Source: Marivita sp. GX14005 | Lineage (GTDB): Bacteria; Pseudomonadota; Alphaproteobacteria; Rhodobacterales; Rhodobacteraceae | Direction: 5' to 3' | DNA length: 64,000 bases | Assembly: GCF_023370775.1 (NCBI RefSeq) | Contig: NZ_JAMCCQ010000002.1 | Coordinates: forward strand, 1 to 64,000 | Part shown: positions 27,364 through 35,858 of the stretch, piece by piece | Position numbering within the stretch: position 1 is the first letter of the stretch | How the letters are laid out: each line of letters opens with the position of its first letter | The notes under the pieces: generated by a model | Database searches by the model: none | Told to the model about the DNA's origin: nothing | Seen by the model: the letters and a program-made list of their open reading frames with translations, nothing else | Position numbers and translations under genes: made by a program

Positions 27364-30327
27364 TCACCCCTCCCGCGCCTGCCGCTGAGCCCGCTTGAAA
27401 AAATGCCGCGTGGCCTGCTCGCGCGCGTCCTTGTCGGTCATCACGATGTTCCGCATCTCGTTGTCCTGCTGGAACATCTGCACCATTCCCTGAAAGAACG
27501 CTTGGGAAAAGGCATTGTAGACCACGTCGGCCGGGTTGTTGCGAACCATCTCGGTCATATCGTCATCCATTACCGTGCGGGTCACGCGCTCGAAGCGTAA
27601 GAAATCCTCACGTGAAAACTGGGTGCCGTGGCGTTCGTTGAACGCGTCGATGATTTCCGACAGCGATCGCTCCTCTTCCTCGGTGTAGGGGTTTGCGCCG
27701 AACTCGGTGATTGGCTGCAACTCGGAAGTTTCTTCGGGGTTTAGCGATGCGCTGCCTTCCTCACCCTTCTGCAACTTGAAGGCAGACAGGTTCAGCATAT
27801 CATCGGTGATCGTGATATCCGCCGGAACGTCCCGTGACGGCAGCAACCGTGACAGCCAGGATGTGTATGCATATAGTTTTTCCAGCCACGCATCGCCTAG
27901 CGAAACGACCTGCGCCGCGAACGCATAGAACCGCTGAAAGCTCTTGAGAAGCTGCCGAAATTCCTCTTTCTGCGCGTCATCTTCATCGAGTTCGAACCTG
28001 CCGACGGCGAGACGAACAATACCTTCGAGCTTGAGCCGATCTTGCGTTGTCAGATCACCTTTGAAGAACGCTTCCGCAAAACGCTCGACCTCATCCTTCT
28101 GCACATAGGTCGAGGACGCAATGCGCTGTTCCAGATCGTAAATCTGGTTGAGGTCCGTGCGCTCTTCCAGCGTGGTCGTCTCGAAGAACGGCGCGAACGC
28201 CTCCTTGATGTCCTCCATGGTGTTCTGGAAATCCAGCACGAAGGTTGGCTTGTCCTTGCCGTAGCTACGGTTCAGCCGCGCGAGGGTCTGCACAGCCTGC
28301 AACCCGGCCAGCTTCTTGTCGACATACATCGCGACGAGTTTCGGCTGATCGAAGCCGGTTTGATATTTCTCGGCCACGACAAGCACCTGGTATTCGTCCG
28401 TGTCGAATTTCCTTGGCAATTCCGTTTCGGCGAATCCGTTGGCCGTTGCTTCTGTCCAGACGTTGCCGTCGATTTCCAGATCGCCAGAAAAGGCCACGAG
28501 GGCCTTCAGCCCGGTATATCCCTTGTCCTCGATACATCGGTTCAACTGCTGCCAATACCGGAGCGCGTGTTCGCGGCTCTGCGTGACGATCATCGCCTTG
28601 GCCTGACCGTCCAGCTTTTCGGCAACATGGCGGCGGAAATGTTCGACGATCACCTCGACCTTCTGGTCGATCGCGGTCGGATGCAGCGAGGCATAGCGGG
28701 CAACCCGCGCCTGCGCCTTCCTGCCCTTGAAGGCCGGATCGTCCTCGATCGTCTTTTCAAGCTGATAATAAGCGCCATAGGTCGTGTAGTTCTTCAGCAC
28801 ATCAACGATGAATTCCTCCTCGATCGCCTGGCGCATCGAATAGAGGTGGAAGGGATGCGGCTTGCCATCTGGCCCGATGCGCCCGAAACGTTCCAGCGTC
28901 ACATTGCGCGGCGTCGCCGTGAAAGCGAGGAACGAAATGTTTTCTTGCGGTCCGCGCGCCCTCTGGAACGCAAGCACCATATCCTCGATGTCCTCGGAGC
29001 TGTTCGCATCGCGGGTCAGCGCGTCGCTCATGGCCTGCGCGGCCTTGCCGGACTGCGAGGAATGCGCCTCGTCGATGATCACGGCGAAATTGCGCCCCGC
29101 CTGGCCCGAGATCGTCGCCAGATGCTCCGTCCCGAACTTCTGGATCGTGGTGATGATGATCCGCGCGCCGCCAAGGATCGCGTCCTTCAAATCGCGAGAA
29201 GTGCCGTCGATCTTCTTCACAACGCCTTCGGTCTGGGCAAAGCCGCCGATGGTGTTCTGCAACTGCCGATCCAACACCAGGCGGTCTGTCACGATGATCG
29301 CGGTATCTAAAAGCGGCGCATCGTCCGCGTCATGCAGGTTGATGATCTGATGCGCGGTCCAGGCGATGGTGTTCGACTTGCCCGACCCGGCGCTGTGCTG
29401 GATCAGGTAGTTCCGGCCCGCGCCGTTCGCGCGCGCTTCCGCTAGCACTTTCCGCACCGCGTCGAGCTGCTGGAAACGCGGGAAAATCAGCACCTCCCTG
29501 CCACCCCCGCGTTCAAGATGGATATACCGCCCGATCAGGTCGAGCAGCACCTCACGGGAGAAAACCGCGCGCCCCTCGGGCAGATCCTTGTAGAGGTAGG
29601 CGGTGCGGTTCTCGCCTTCCACATCCGGGTTGCCCGCGCCACCATCGCGGCCGCGGTTGAAGGGCAAGAACCGCGTCTTGCCATTCATCAGGCGGGTGGT
29701 CATCGACACGTTGTCTTGGTCCACCGCGAAATGCACGATGGCGCCGCGCTTGAAGGTCAAAAGCGGCTCACCGGCGGGGGAGCGGTCCTGCCGATACTGT
29801 TTCTCGGCGTGCTTCACGTTCTGCCCGGTCAGCAGGTTCTTAACCTCCAGCGTCGCCACCGGGATGCCGTTGACGAAAGTGACAAGGTCGATGGATTTCT
29901 TCGGATCCTTGGCGCTGTAATGCACCCGCCGCATCACCGACAGGATGTTCGCCTCGTAAAGCCGCATGAGGTCGGGGTTCAGGTTCGACGCGGGCTTGAA
30001 ATGGCAGAGCGCGAAGTTAATGTTCGGCACCAGCTTGATGCCCTGCCGCAGCACCACATGGGTCGGGTTTTCCTTCAGCGCCTTTTCCAGCCGCTTGAGC
30101 ACCTCGGCTTCGGCCTGCGCGCGGTAATGATCCTCCAGCACCTGCCACGCCTCGGGCTGCGTCGTCTTGAGGAAGCGAAAAAGCAATTCGGGGTCGAGCG
30201 CGTGGGCCACGTCATACTGCGCCGGGTCGCGTTCGATGTAGCCCTGTTCGCCGGTCAGGCAGGCGACGAGATGCGCCTCGAAGACCTTTTCGCGGTGGAT
30301 GTCGGCGGTGGTGTGGGTGTCGGTCAT
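27364..30327 (-). CDS. hsdR: Type I restriction enzyme R subunit (HsdR)
   Basis: The 987-residue motor-nuclease has an N-terminal PD-(D/E)xK nuclease (Asp147 and E161-V-K163), a superfamily 2 helicase with Walker A HSAGSGKS (about 311-318) and DEAH at 419-422 (IIDEAHSSQSG), motif VTDRLVLDRQL, and the QTLARLNRSYGKDK motif VI-like segment. It translocates DNA with ATP and cuts unmodified DNA away from the recognition site when bound to HsdM and HsdS. It is the last gene of the operon and overlaps the 136-aa gene by four bases. Confidence 0.95.
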   Translation of the reverse strand: MTDTHTTADIHREKVFEAHLVACLTGEQGYIERDPAQYDVAHALDPELLFRFLKTTQPEAWQVLEDHYRAQAEAEVLKRLEKALKENPTHVVLRQGIKLVPNINFALCHFKPASNLNPDLMRLYEANILSVMRRVHYSAKDPKKSIDLVTFVNGIPVATLEVKNLLTGQNVKHAEKQYRQDRSPAGEPLLTFKRGAIVHFAVDQDNVSMTTRLMNGKTRFLPFNRGRDGGAGNPDVEGENRTAYLYKDLPEGRAVFSREVLLDLIGRYIHLERGGGREVLIFPRFQQLDAVRKVLAEARANGAGRNYLIQHSAGSGKSNTIAWTAHQIINLHDADDAPLLDTAIIVTDRLVLDRQLQNTIGGFAQTEGVVKKIDGTSRDLKDAILGGARIIITTIQKFGTEHLATISGQAGRNFAVIIDEAHSSQSGKAAQAMSDALTRDANSSEDIEDMVLAFQRARGPQENISFLAFTATPRNVTLERFGRIGPDGKPHPFHLYSMRQAIEEEFIVDVLKNYTTYGAYYQLEKTIEDDPAFKGRKAQARVARYASLHPTAIDQKVEVIVEHFRRHVAEKLDGQAKAMIVTQSREHALRYWQQLNRCIEDKGYTGLKALVAFSGDLEIDGNVWTEATANGFAETELPRKFDTDEYQVLVVAEKYQTGFDQPKLVAMYVDKKLAGLQAVQTLARLNRSYGKDKPTFVLDFQNTMEDIKEAFAPFFETTTLEERTDLNQIYDLEQRIASSTYVQKDEVERFAEAFFKGDLTTQDRLKLEGIVRLAVGRFELDEDDAQKEEFRQLLKSFQRFYAFAAQVVSLGDAWLEKLYAYTSWLSRLLPSRDVPADITITDDMLNLSAFKLQKGEEGSASLNPEETSELQPITEFGANPYTEEEERSLSEIIDAFNERHGTQFSREDFLRFERVTRTVMDDDMTEMVRNNPADVVYNAFSQAFFQGMVQMFQQDNEMRNIVMTDKDAREQATRHFFKRAQRQAREG

Positions 30328-30734
30328 GTCATTAATTTCTCAAGGATTGCGCGCGCGTCGTCGATCGAGCGCAAGCCCAGACGCGTGATCGGTTTGGTTC
30401 GAAACTCGTCGTAACCCTTGAGGTTACTATTCGCACCGTCGCGCCCCTTGCGCGCCGGATCGGGGTCTTTGTCCTGCCAGCCAGAGCCCGTCCAGACCTT
30501 CTTTGCGACGTCCACAGTGGTGGGGGGCGCCGGAGGGGTATACATGCTGACGACCCAGAGGTTCACGCGATCCTTGTGATCGAGTTCGACACCGATTGCG
30601 CGGCGCCGCCCTCGTGTAGTCCAAACCGAAAGATGCACTTGTTGACTGTTGGCGGTCTTCGGCGGGACGGGATCGCATTGCGCGGCAAGCTGGGCGCGGA
30701 TGAAGGACTTGAGGTCTGCAATAGAGTCGCTCAT
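30324..30734 (-). CDS. Uncharacterised 136-aa protein inside the type I RM operon
   Basis: I do not recognise this protein. It is soluble, starts with a short helix (SIADLKSFIRAQLAAQ), has a beta-rich middle (HLSVWTTRGRRRAIGVELDHKDRVNLWVVS) and ends in a helix (SIDDARAILEKLM). It overlaps hsdS by four bases and hsdR by four bases, so translation is coupled to both. Such tight coupling suggests it acts with the restriction complex, for example in controlling HsdR or in self-protection; this is inference from position only. Confidence 0.8.
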   Translation of the reverse strand: MSDSIADLKSFIRAQLAAQCDPVPPKTANSQQVHLSVWTTRGRRRAIGVELDHKDRVNLWVVSMYTPPAPPTTVDVAKKVWTGSGWQDKDPDPARKGRDGANSNLKGYDEFRTKPITRLGLRSIDDARAILEKLMT

Positions 30735-32035
30735 GCGCTCATTTCCTTTTGAATGGCGTCGAGACGGCGGTCGGGCGTGCCGGATCTGGCGTAGGCCGTC
30801 ACGTCGATCTGCCCCGTGACAGCGGCGGTGATCAGGGCAGAGCGGTATTCCTTGAGGCGGTCGATGGATTTCTCGGTGCTTTGCTGCACCCGGATTATCC
30901 GCTCGCGTTCTCTTTCTGCCGAGGTTGCCCGACGAAATTGCTCGCCCCTCTCGACGTATTCGAACCTGAATGAATTCACTTGATCGGGACTTATGTGTGG
31001 GACGCTTACGCCAGTCATGATCGGTTCAAAATAAGCCAAGAATTGGCGACTGGTGAGCAGCAGTTTCATGAACTTCTTGTCCAACGTCGTTCGTGGTTCG
31101 ATCCGACAAACTCGTTGTAACAGCAGGGCAGGCGCATCTTGCTCTGTCACTTCCGCAACGCGGATACCCGATGAGATCCATGGACGGTCCATGCCAAGCA
31201 CAACATCACCAGAAGCCAGCAAGAATCGCGACACCTCGCCAAGCCGATCACGGGACCAATAGACGGTATCGTCCCACCTGATCGAACCGGGCGAGACATT
31301 TGCCCCTCTCAGCAGTCGAATGTTACCTGGATCAGTTGAGAAATCGCTACTCGGGAACGCATAACCCGACAGAATGTCAATGTGGTGGCCGAGTTTCGTC
31401 CGCTTGCCTTTTGTCGAGATCGCGTTCTCGACGACACTCGCCCATTTGTCCGCCAGCAACGCCACCAACCGCTGCTTTTTCTCGCTTAGCAGATCTATTC
31501 TTGCGGTCTCACGGTCCAGAAAATTGGCAATCCGGCGTTGGGTCGCAAGGTCGGGACGGTAGACCCAATCGTTTGGGAAATCTGCGAACTTCACAGACTG
31601 ACGAACGCCGCTGCCAAGCGAATAGTAATGCTTCGCCAGATCAAGCGCGAGCAGCGAGTAGAACCAGAAGCGCGGATCGTTGTCGCGCTGAACCTCGACC
31701 GCATCATAGGCAGAGGTGATGATACCCCGTTGAGTGACCAGACCTTGCCGAAGGCTGCGTTTGTCGTTTTGAAGATCGGTCAGTCGAAGCACGATATTGC
31801 CCGGTTCAACGATCTGATAGCCTTCGAAATTCTCCGGCAGCAGGCCATCGGCAGTCTCGATATCCTTCTGGACGATCCGCCCATAGCTGAGCGACAACAG
31901 GTTGTCTTCCCGCATCCCGGTATTCTTGTTGCCGCGCCGAACGCGAAACACCTGATGCAACTTGTCCCATTGCCAGCTTTCTGGCTTGGGCGCGGCATGG
32001 ACGCGTTCTTGCAGGGTGATAATCTGGCTTTTCAT
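30731..32035 (-). CDS. hsdS: Type I restriction enzyme specificity subunit (HsdS)
   Basis: The 434-residue protein has two target-recognition domains separated and followed by conserved helical spacers: DLATQRRIANFLDRETARIDLLSEKKQRL after the first and STEKSIDRLKEYRSALITAAVTGQIDV after the second. It sets the bipartite DNA sequence that the complex methylates or cuts. The start ATG 32035 overlaps the Abi_2 stop (ATGA) and has GGAGG nine bases upstream; 11 more in-frame residues upstream are unlikely to be used. Specificity cannot be read from sequence alone. Confidence 0.93.
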   Translation of the reverse strand: MKSQIITLQERVHAAPKPESWQWDKLHQVFRVRRGNKNTGMREDNLLSLSYGRIVQKDIETADGLLPENFEGYQIVEPGNIVLRLTDLQNDKRSLRQGLVTQRGIITSAYDAVEVQRDNDPRFWFYSLLALDLAKHYYSLGSGVRQSVKFADFPNDWVYRPDLATQRRIANFLDRETARIDLLSEKKQRLVALLADKWASVVENAISTKGKRTKLGHHIDILSGYAFPSSDFSTDPGNIRLLRGANVSPGSIRWDDTVYWSRDRLGEVSRFLLASGDVVLGMDRPWISSGIRVAEVTEQDAPALLLQRVCRIEPRTTLDKKFMKLLLTSRQFLAYFEPIMTGVSVPHISPDQVNSFRFEYVERGEQFRRATSAERERERIIRVQQSTEKSIDRLKEYRSALITAAVTGQIDVTAYARSGTPDRRLDAIQKEMSA

Positions 32036-32940
32036 CGAGCGACCCTCCATGAAGGTCTGGTTCGCCATTCGTCAGGAAACCCCATGCTGGCAGGGTCCGC
32101 CAGAGGGCATCCGTCGATCAATGCAACAACGCGGCTTCGCCATTCATTTTCCGGCGCGATCATCAGCAACAAGTAATCCAGCATCGCCAATGTGTTGTGC
32201 AGGTGGCGGGGGTCGGCACCCTTGACCGCAAGCTCCAGCTTTGCCGGACTTTTCGGCGTGGCCATTGTCACCGTGAACCGCTTGTTCCAAAGCCGACCGT
32301 GATGCGCACAAATGTTACGGATATAGCTCATGTGGTGGCAAAAAGACGTCAGAACCCGCTCGTCCAGCCCGAAAGGCTTGGCAATCGCGTTACGATCCGC
32401 CCGCCGCTCGAGGTTGAATATCCACTTTGACAGTTGTCCGAACGAAATCGTCTCTGCCGCCATCCAGATCGGCGGAAGGTTGGGTGACGTATATGTGCGG
32501 CGGTAGTGTTCGGCGAAGGTCTCGCGGGAGCGTTTGAACTCTTCGGTCAGGGTCGTCACCGCTTTGGCGTGACGGTCTTTACGATGATAGAGCCCCTGAT
32601 CAAGATATCCGTGCGGCCCATGCGCCATTGCCATGTAATGCGCCCATTGCGCGCGCAAGGCGACCTCAACCCGTTCGATGGCGTCCAGAACAAGGAGCCG
32701 CAGCTCACGGTCGAAAATGTAGAGCGTGAGAACATCTTCGAAGTTGGTGCCATCTTGAAAGGCGTGCTGGCCGTTTTCCTTGGCGGGAACCTCAAACGGC
32801 AGCCAATAGGCGCGCAACCTGTAGTAGGAGATGAAGCGCAGATAATGCTGCGCGCGCGCATCGTCATCGACAACCATGCCGCGGTTTTTTAAAAGCTTGA
32901 TTTGGTCGGGGATCGATGTGGAGGGTTTTTCAAACTTCAT
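32032..32940 (-). CDS. Abi_2 (AbiD/AbiF) family abortive infection protein
   Basis: The 302-residue protein matches Abi_2: KPSTSIPDQIKLLKNRGMVV at the N-terminus, YYRLRAYWLPF, and YIRNICAHHGRLWN near residues 206-219. The R208-N-x3-H213 motif is the RNase signature of the HEPN superfamily. Related lactococcal AbiD and AbiF proteins stop phage growth, probably by RNA cleavage on infection. It lies between hsdM and hsdS and is translationally coupled to hsdS, so it may serve as a backup that fires if restriction fails. A promoter-like sequence precedes it in the hsdM-abi gap. Confidence 0.88.
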   Translation of the reverse strand: MKFEKPSTSIPDQIKLLKNRGMVVDDDARAQHYLRFISYYRLRAYWLPFEVPAKENGQHAFQDGTNFEDVLTLYIFDRELRLLVLDAIERVEVALRAQWAHYMAMAHGPHGYLDQGLYHRKDRHAKAVTTLTEEFKRSRETFAEHYRRTYTSPNLPPIWMAAETISFGQLSKWIFNLERRADRNAIAKPFGLDERVLTSFCHHMSYIRNICAHHGRLWNKRFTVTMATPKSPAKLELAVKGADPRHLHNTLAMLDYLLLMIAPENEWRSRVVALIDGCPLADPASMGFPDEWRTRPSWRVAR

Positions 32941-33049
32941 GCAGCGACACTCCGCTGATGAAGGGATACCCCAAAAACAAGTAACCCGCCGGGGTGCGCA
33001 GTGCGAAACCGAGGTTCCGTCCGAGGCGTGGCGGGTCTTGTTGAAACAA

Positions 33050-33078
33050 CATATAGGGAGTGTCCCTTACCAAAGCAA
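33050..33078 (-). promoter_or_regulatory. Putative promoter ahead of the Abi_2 gene
   Basis: On the minus strand TTGCTT and TATATG are separated by 17 bases, in the 166-base gap between hsdM and the Abi_2 gene. It could let abi-hsdS-hsdR be expressed independently of hsdM. This is a sequence match only. Confidence 0.35.
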
Positions 33079-33106
33079 TAAGAAACCGAACGGACCAGGA
33101 CAGGAA

Positions 33107-35128
33107 TCAATCGACCACCTCTTGCAACAGCCCGGCGATCTCGGCTTCCAGCGACTTCAGCTCCGCGTCAATCTCTTCCAGCGGGCGGGGTGGCACGTAT
33201 TTGTAGAAGTAGCGGTTGAAGTTGATCTCATAGCCTACGCGCCCCACGCCGCCGTCCTGCGCGTCGGTATGGCTCTCGTCCACCCAGGCATCGGGCACGA
33301 AGGGCAGCACCTCGCGCGCGACATAGTTTTGCCAATCCTCGACCAGCGGCACCAGTTCGTGATCGCGCAGGTCGGTGTCGGGCTCGGGATTACCCTTCTT
33401 GTCGGTGCAAATCTCGGCGTCCTCATCCCGCTCCGACAGGGCCGACAGGATCGCCTTGCGCACCGGCGCACCGATCTTGACGCGCGCCTCCCTGAGCGCA
33501 GCGGTGAGCGCGATGTCGAAATCGTCGCGGCAGGTCCACCTCTCATCGTCGGGCAGATGATCCTGCAATGCGCCAATCACGCGGGCCTGCGTATCATCGT
33601 CAAGCTTCAGGAACGGCTTGGCATCGCGCAGCGTCTCCAACGCTTCCGACGTCACGGCAAAGGCGAGCTTCAAGGGGCGTTCGACACGGATTTCCCGGTA
33701 TCCGAAATCGGTCGTGTCGAAGATCTTTGATACATCCGACCAATCGCTGTCGCCGTTCAGCATCTCGGCATAGATGCGGGCGATCTCCTCGGTGGCCTCC
33801 TCGGGGATTTCGCGGCGTTTCGATCCCAGCGACTTGCGCATGGATTTCCAGAACCGCTCCCCGCTGGCGTCGATCAGCTGCACCTTGCCGCGCCGGGCCG
33901 ATTCCTTGCGGTTGGTCAGGAGCCAGACGTAAGTCTGGATGCCCGTGTTGTAGAAGAGGTCCGTCGGCAGCGCGATGATCGCCTCGATCCAGTCGTTCTC
34001 CAGCATCCAGCGGCGGATCTCGCTCTCGCCCGAGCCGGCCCCGCCGGTGAACAGAGGCGAGCCGTTCATCACGATCCCGATGCGCGATCCCTGTTCGTCG
34101 TTGCGCATCTTGGAGATCATGTGCTGCAGGAACAGAAGCTGCCCGTCCGAGATGCGCGGCAGCCCTGCGCCGAAGCGCCCGCTCATCCCGTCTTCGGCGG
34201 CCTCGTCCTTGATCGGGTCGGCGTATTTCTTCCAATCCACGCCGTAAGGGGGATTGGACAGCATGTAGTGAAAGCAGCGGTTCGCGTGGGCGTCCTGGGT
34301 CAGCGTATTGCCGAAGGCGATGTTCTCGGGGTTGTGGCCTGTCACCAGCATGTCGGATTTGCAGATCGCGAAGGACTCGGGGTTCAACTCCTGCCCGAAC
34401 AGCTCGACCCGGATGCGTTCGTTCAGCGCCTTCATCTCCATCTCGGCAATCGCCAGCATCCCGCCCGTGCCGGCAGCGGGGTCATAGACCTGCCGGATGA
34501 CGCCCGACCCGGTCAGCGCGTCCTTGTCGTTGACCAGGAGGAGCGAGACGATCAGGCGGATCACCTCGCGCGGGGTGTAGTGCTCCCCTGCCGTCTCGTT
34601 CGAGATTTCCGAGAAGCGGCGGATCAGGTCTTCGAACAGATACCCCATCTCGAGGTTCGAAATGGCATCGGGGTGCAAGTCAATCTGCGTGAACTTGTCG
34701 AACACCTGGTAGAGCAGGCCCGCGTCATTGAGCCGCTTGAGCTGATCGGTGAACAGGAACTTGTCGAGGAAGATGTCGCGGACGTTGCCGGAGAACTTGG
34801 TGATGTAATCGAGCAGGTTCTTGTGGATGTCCTTGGCGTCCTGCCCCTTGAGCGAAGCGAAGGTAAACCGCGACAGGTTGTAGAGACGAATGTCCTGACC
34901 TACTGCGCCGGACAGCAACGTGTCGCGCGCGTCATCGTCCATATCATCCGGCAGCGACTTCGCCATGTCGAGCACGGCGTGCTTGGTTTCCTCGAGGATG
35001 CAGTCAAGGCGGCGCAGGACGACGAAGGGCAGGATGACCTTGCCATATTCCGATTGCTTGAAATCGCCACGCAGGAGTTCCGCAATGGACCAGACAAACG
35101 ATCCGTGAGATTTGATGTCCGCGCTCAT
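33107..35128 (-). CDS. hsdM: Type I restriction enzyme methyltransferase subunit (HsdM)
   Basis: The 673-residue protein has an N-terminal HsdM helical domain (LRGDFKQSEYGKVILPFVVLRRL), the SAM-binding motif DPAAGTGG (216-223) and the catalytic NPPY (292-295) of N6-adenine methyltransferases. With HsdS it methylates the host recognition site and forms the core of the restriction complex. A C-terminal coiled-coil (LEEIDAELKSLEAEIAGLL) is present. ATG 35128 is preferred to an ATG six codons upstream. It is the first gene of the leftward RM operon. Confidence 0.95.
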   Translation of the reverse strand: MSADIKSHGSFVWSIAELLRGDFKQSEYGKVILPFVVLRRLDCILEETKHAVLDMAKSLPDDMDDDARDTLLSGAVGQDIRLYNLSRFTFASLKGQDAKDIHKNLLDYITKFSGNVRDIFLDKFLFTDQLKRLNDAGLLYQVFDKFTQIDLHPDAISNLEMGYLFEDLIRRFSEISNETAGEHYTPREVIRLIVSLLLVNDKDALTGSGVIRQVYDPAAGTGGMLAIAEMEMKALNERIRVELFGQELNPESFAICKSDMLVTGHNPENIAFGNTLTQDAHANRCFHYMLSNPPYGVDWKKYADPIKDEAAEDGMSGRFGAGLPRISDGQLLFLQHMISKMRNDEQGSRIGIVMNGSPLFTGGAGSGESEIRRWMLENDWIEAIIALPTDLFYNTGIQTYVWLLTNRKESARRGKVQLIDASGERFWKSMRKSLGSKRREIPEEATEEIARIYAEMLNGDSDWSDVSKIFDTTDFGYREIRVERPLKLAFAVTSEALETLRDAKPFLKLDDDTQARVIGALQDHLPDDERWTCRDDFDIALTAALREARVKIGAPVRKAILSALSERDEDAEICTDKKGNPEPDTDLRDHELVPLVEDWQNYVAREVLPFVPDAWVDESHTDAQDGGVGRVGYEINFNRYFYKYVPPRPLEEIDAELKSLEAEIAGLLQEVVD

Positions 35129-35486
35129 GCCCGCCGTCTGCCCCAAGCTATTGTTTCCGCGCGGGTATCCTCCCGCTCTCGTGTTGGTTGCACGCTAGCA
35201 TGAGGTTTGCCCCGCGGCCAAGGCAGGAAAGTTCCCCGCGTCACCATTCCGAAAGTATCCGTAAAACGGAATTGCCACCTGTTTCCTATAGGTTCTAATC
35301 CCGGGATCCATTTAAGCCCGACCTGGAATACTGCATGGGGCGGCGTCGAACGTCGATGCTTCTTCGGCAGGGTGAATTGGGAAGGGCGAAGTGCAGGTCC
35401 AAGCTCTCATCCGGTTTTCCACAACATTCGAACACCCTAATCGATCTACCGGCTCATCAACTGATGACGACGGGCGGGATATTCAT
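35129..35486. other. Divergent intergenic region between hsdM and mob genes, possible oriT
   Basis: The region separates leftward hsdM from rightward mobilization genes and should carry both promoters. It has an inverted repeat ATTCCG/CGGAAT (35246-35251 and 35267-35272) and a CCCGGG palindrome near 35303. Origins of transfer commonly lie just upstream of mobC-relaxase operons, so this is the best place for one. I cannot identify a nick site with confidence. Confidence 0.35.
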
Positions 35487-35855
35487 ATGTGTGTTTCTGA
35501 GAAGGCTCGCGAGGCCGGTAAGACGATGGGAAACAAGATGAATGCCAAACCGAAAAAGCGGCCGAGAAACGTTTACGCATACGACGATCAATGGGAGAGG
35601 ATCGACACGGCACAACGCGATCAGGGATACTCGACACTTTCCGAATACATGGTCAACCGCGCCATGTCAGAGCATGGCTGGATCCTCGGTGAGGTGGCAT
35701 TCCATCTCGGCCAGCTCGCAACGATCTGCAACGAAGTGCTGACCTCGGTCGAGCATGATGTCCCGACGCAGGCGGATCGCGAAGCGGTGGTGAAAGCGGT
35801 CGAGAAGGTGATCGGCGCCTGCGATAAGGTGCTCGATATCTTGAGAAAGGGATGA
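35487..35855 (+). CDS. Mobilization accessory protein, MobC-like
   Basis: The small protein of about 122 residues has a basic N-terminus (KMNAKPKKRPRNVYAYDDQW) followed by helical segments (STLSEYMVNRAMSEHGWILGEVAFHLGQL, then EAVVKAVEKVIGACDKVLDIL). This arrangement resembles the ribbon-helix-helix and MobC relaxosome proteins that bind oriT and help the relaxase melt it. Start choice is uncertain: ATG 35487, 35526 and 35538 are all possible. It ends three bases before the relaxase start, so the two are one operon. Confidence 0.65.
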   Translation: MCVSEKAREAGKTMGNKMNAKPKKRPRNVYAYDDQWERIDTAQRDQGYSTLSEYMVNRAMSEHGWILGEVAFHLGQLATICNEVLTSVEHDVPTQADREAVVKAVEKVIGACDKVLDILRKG

Positions 35856-35858
35856 TCG

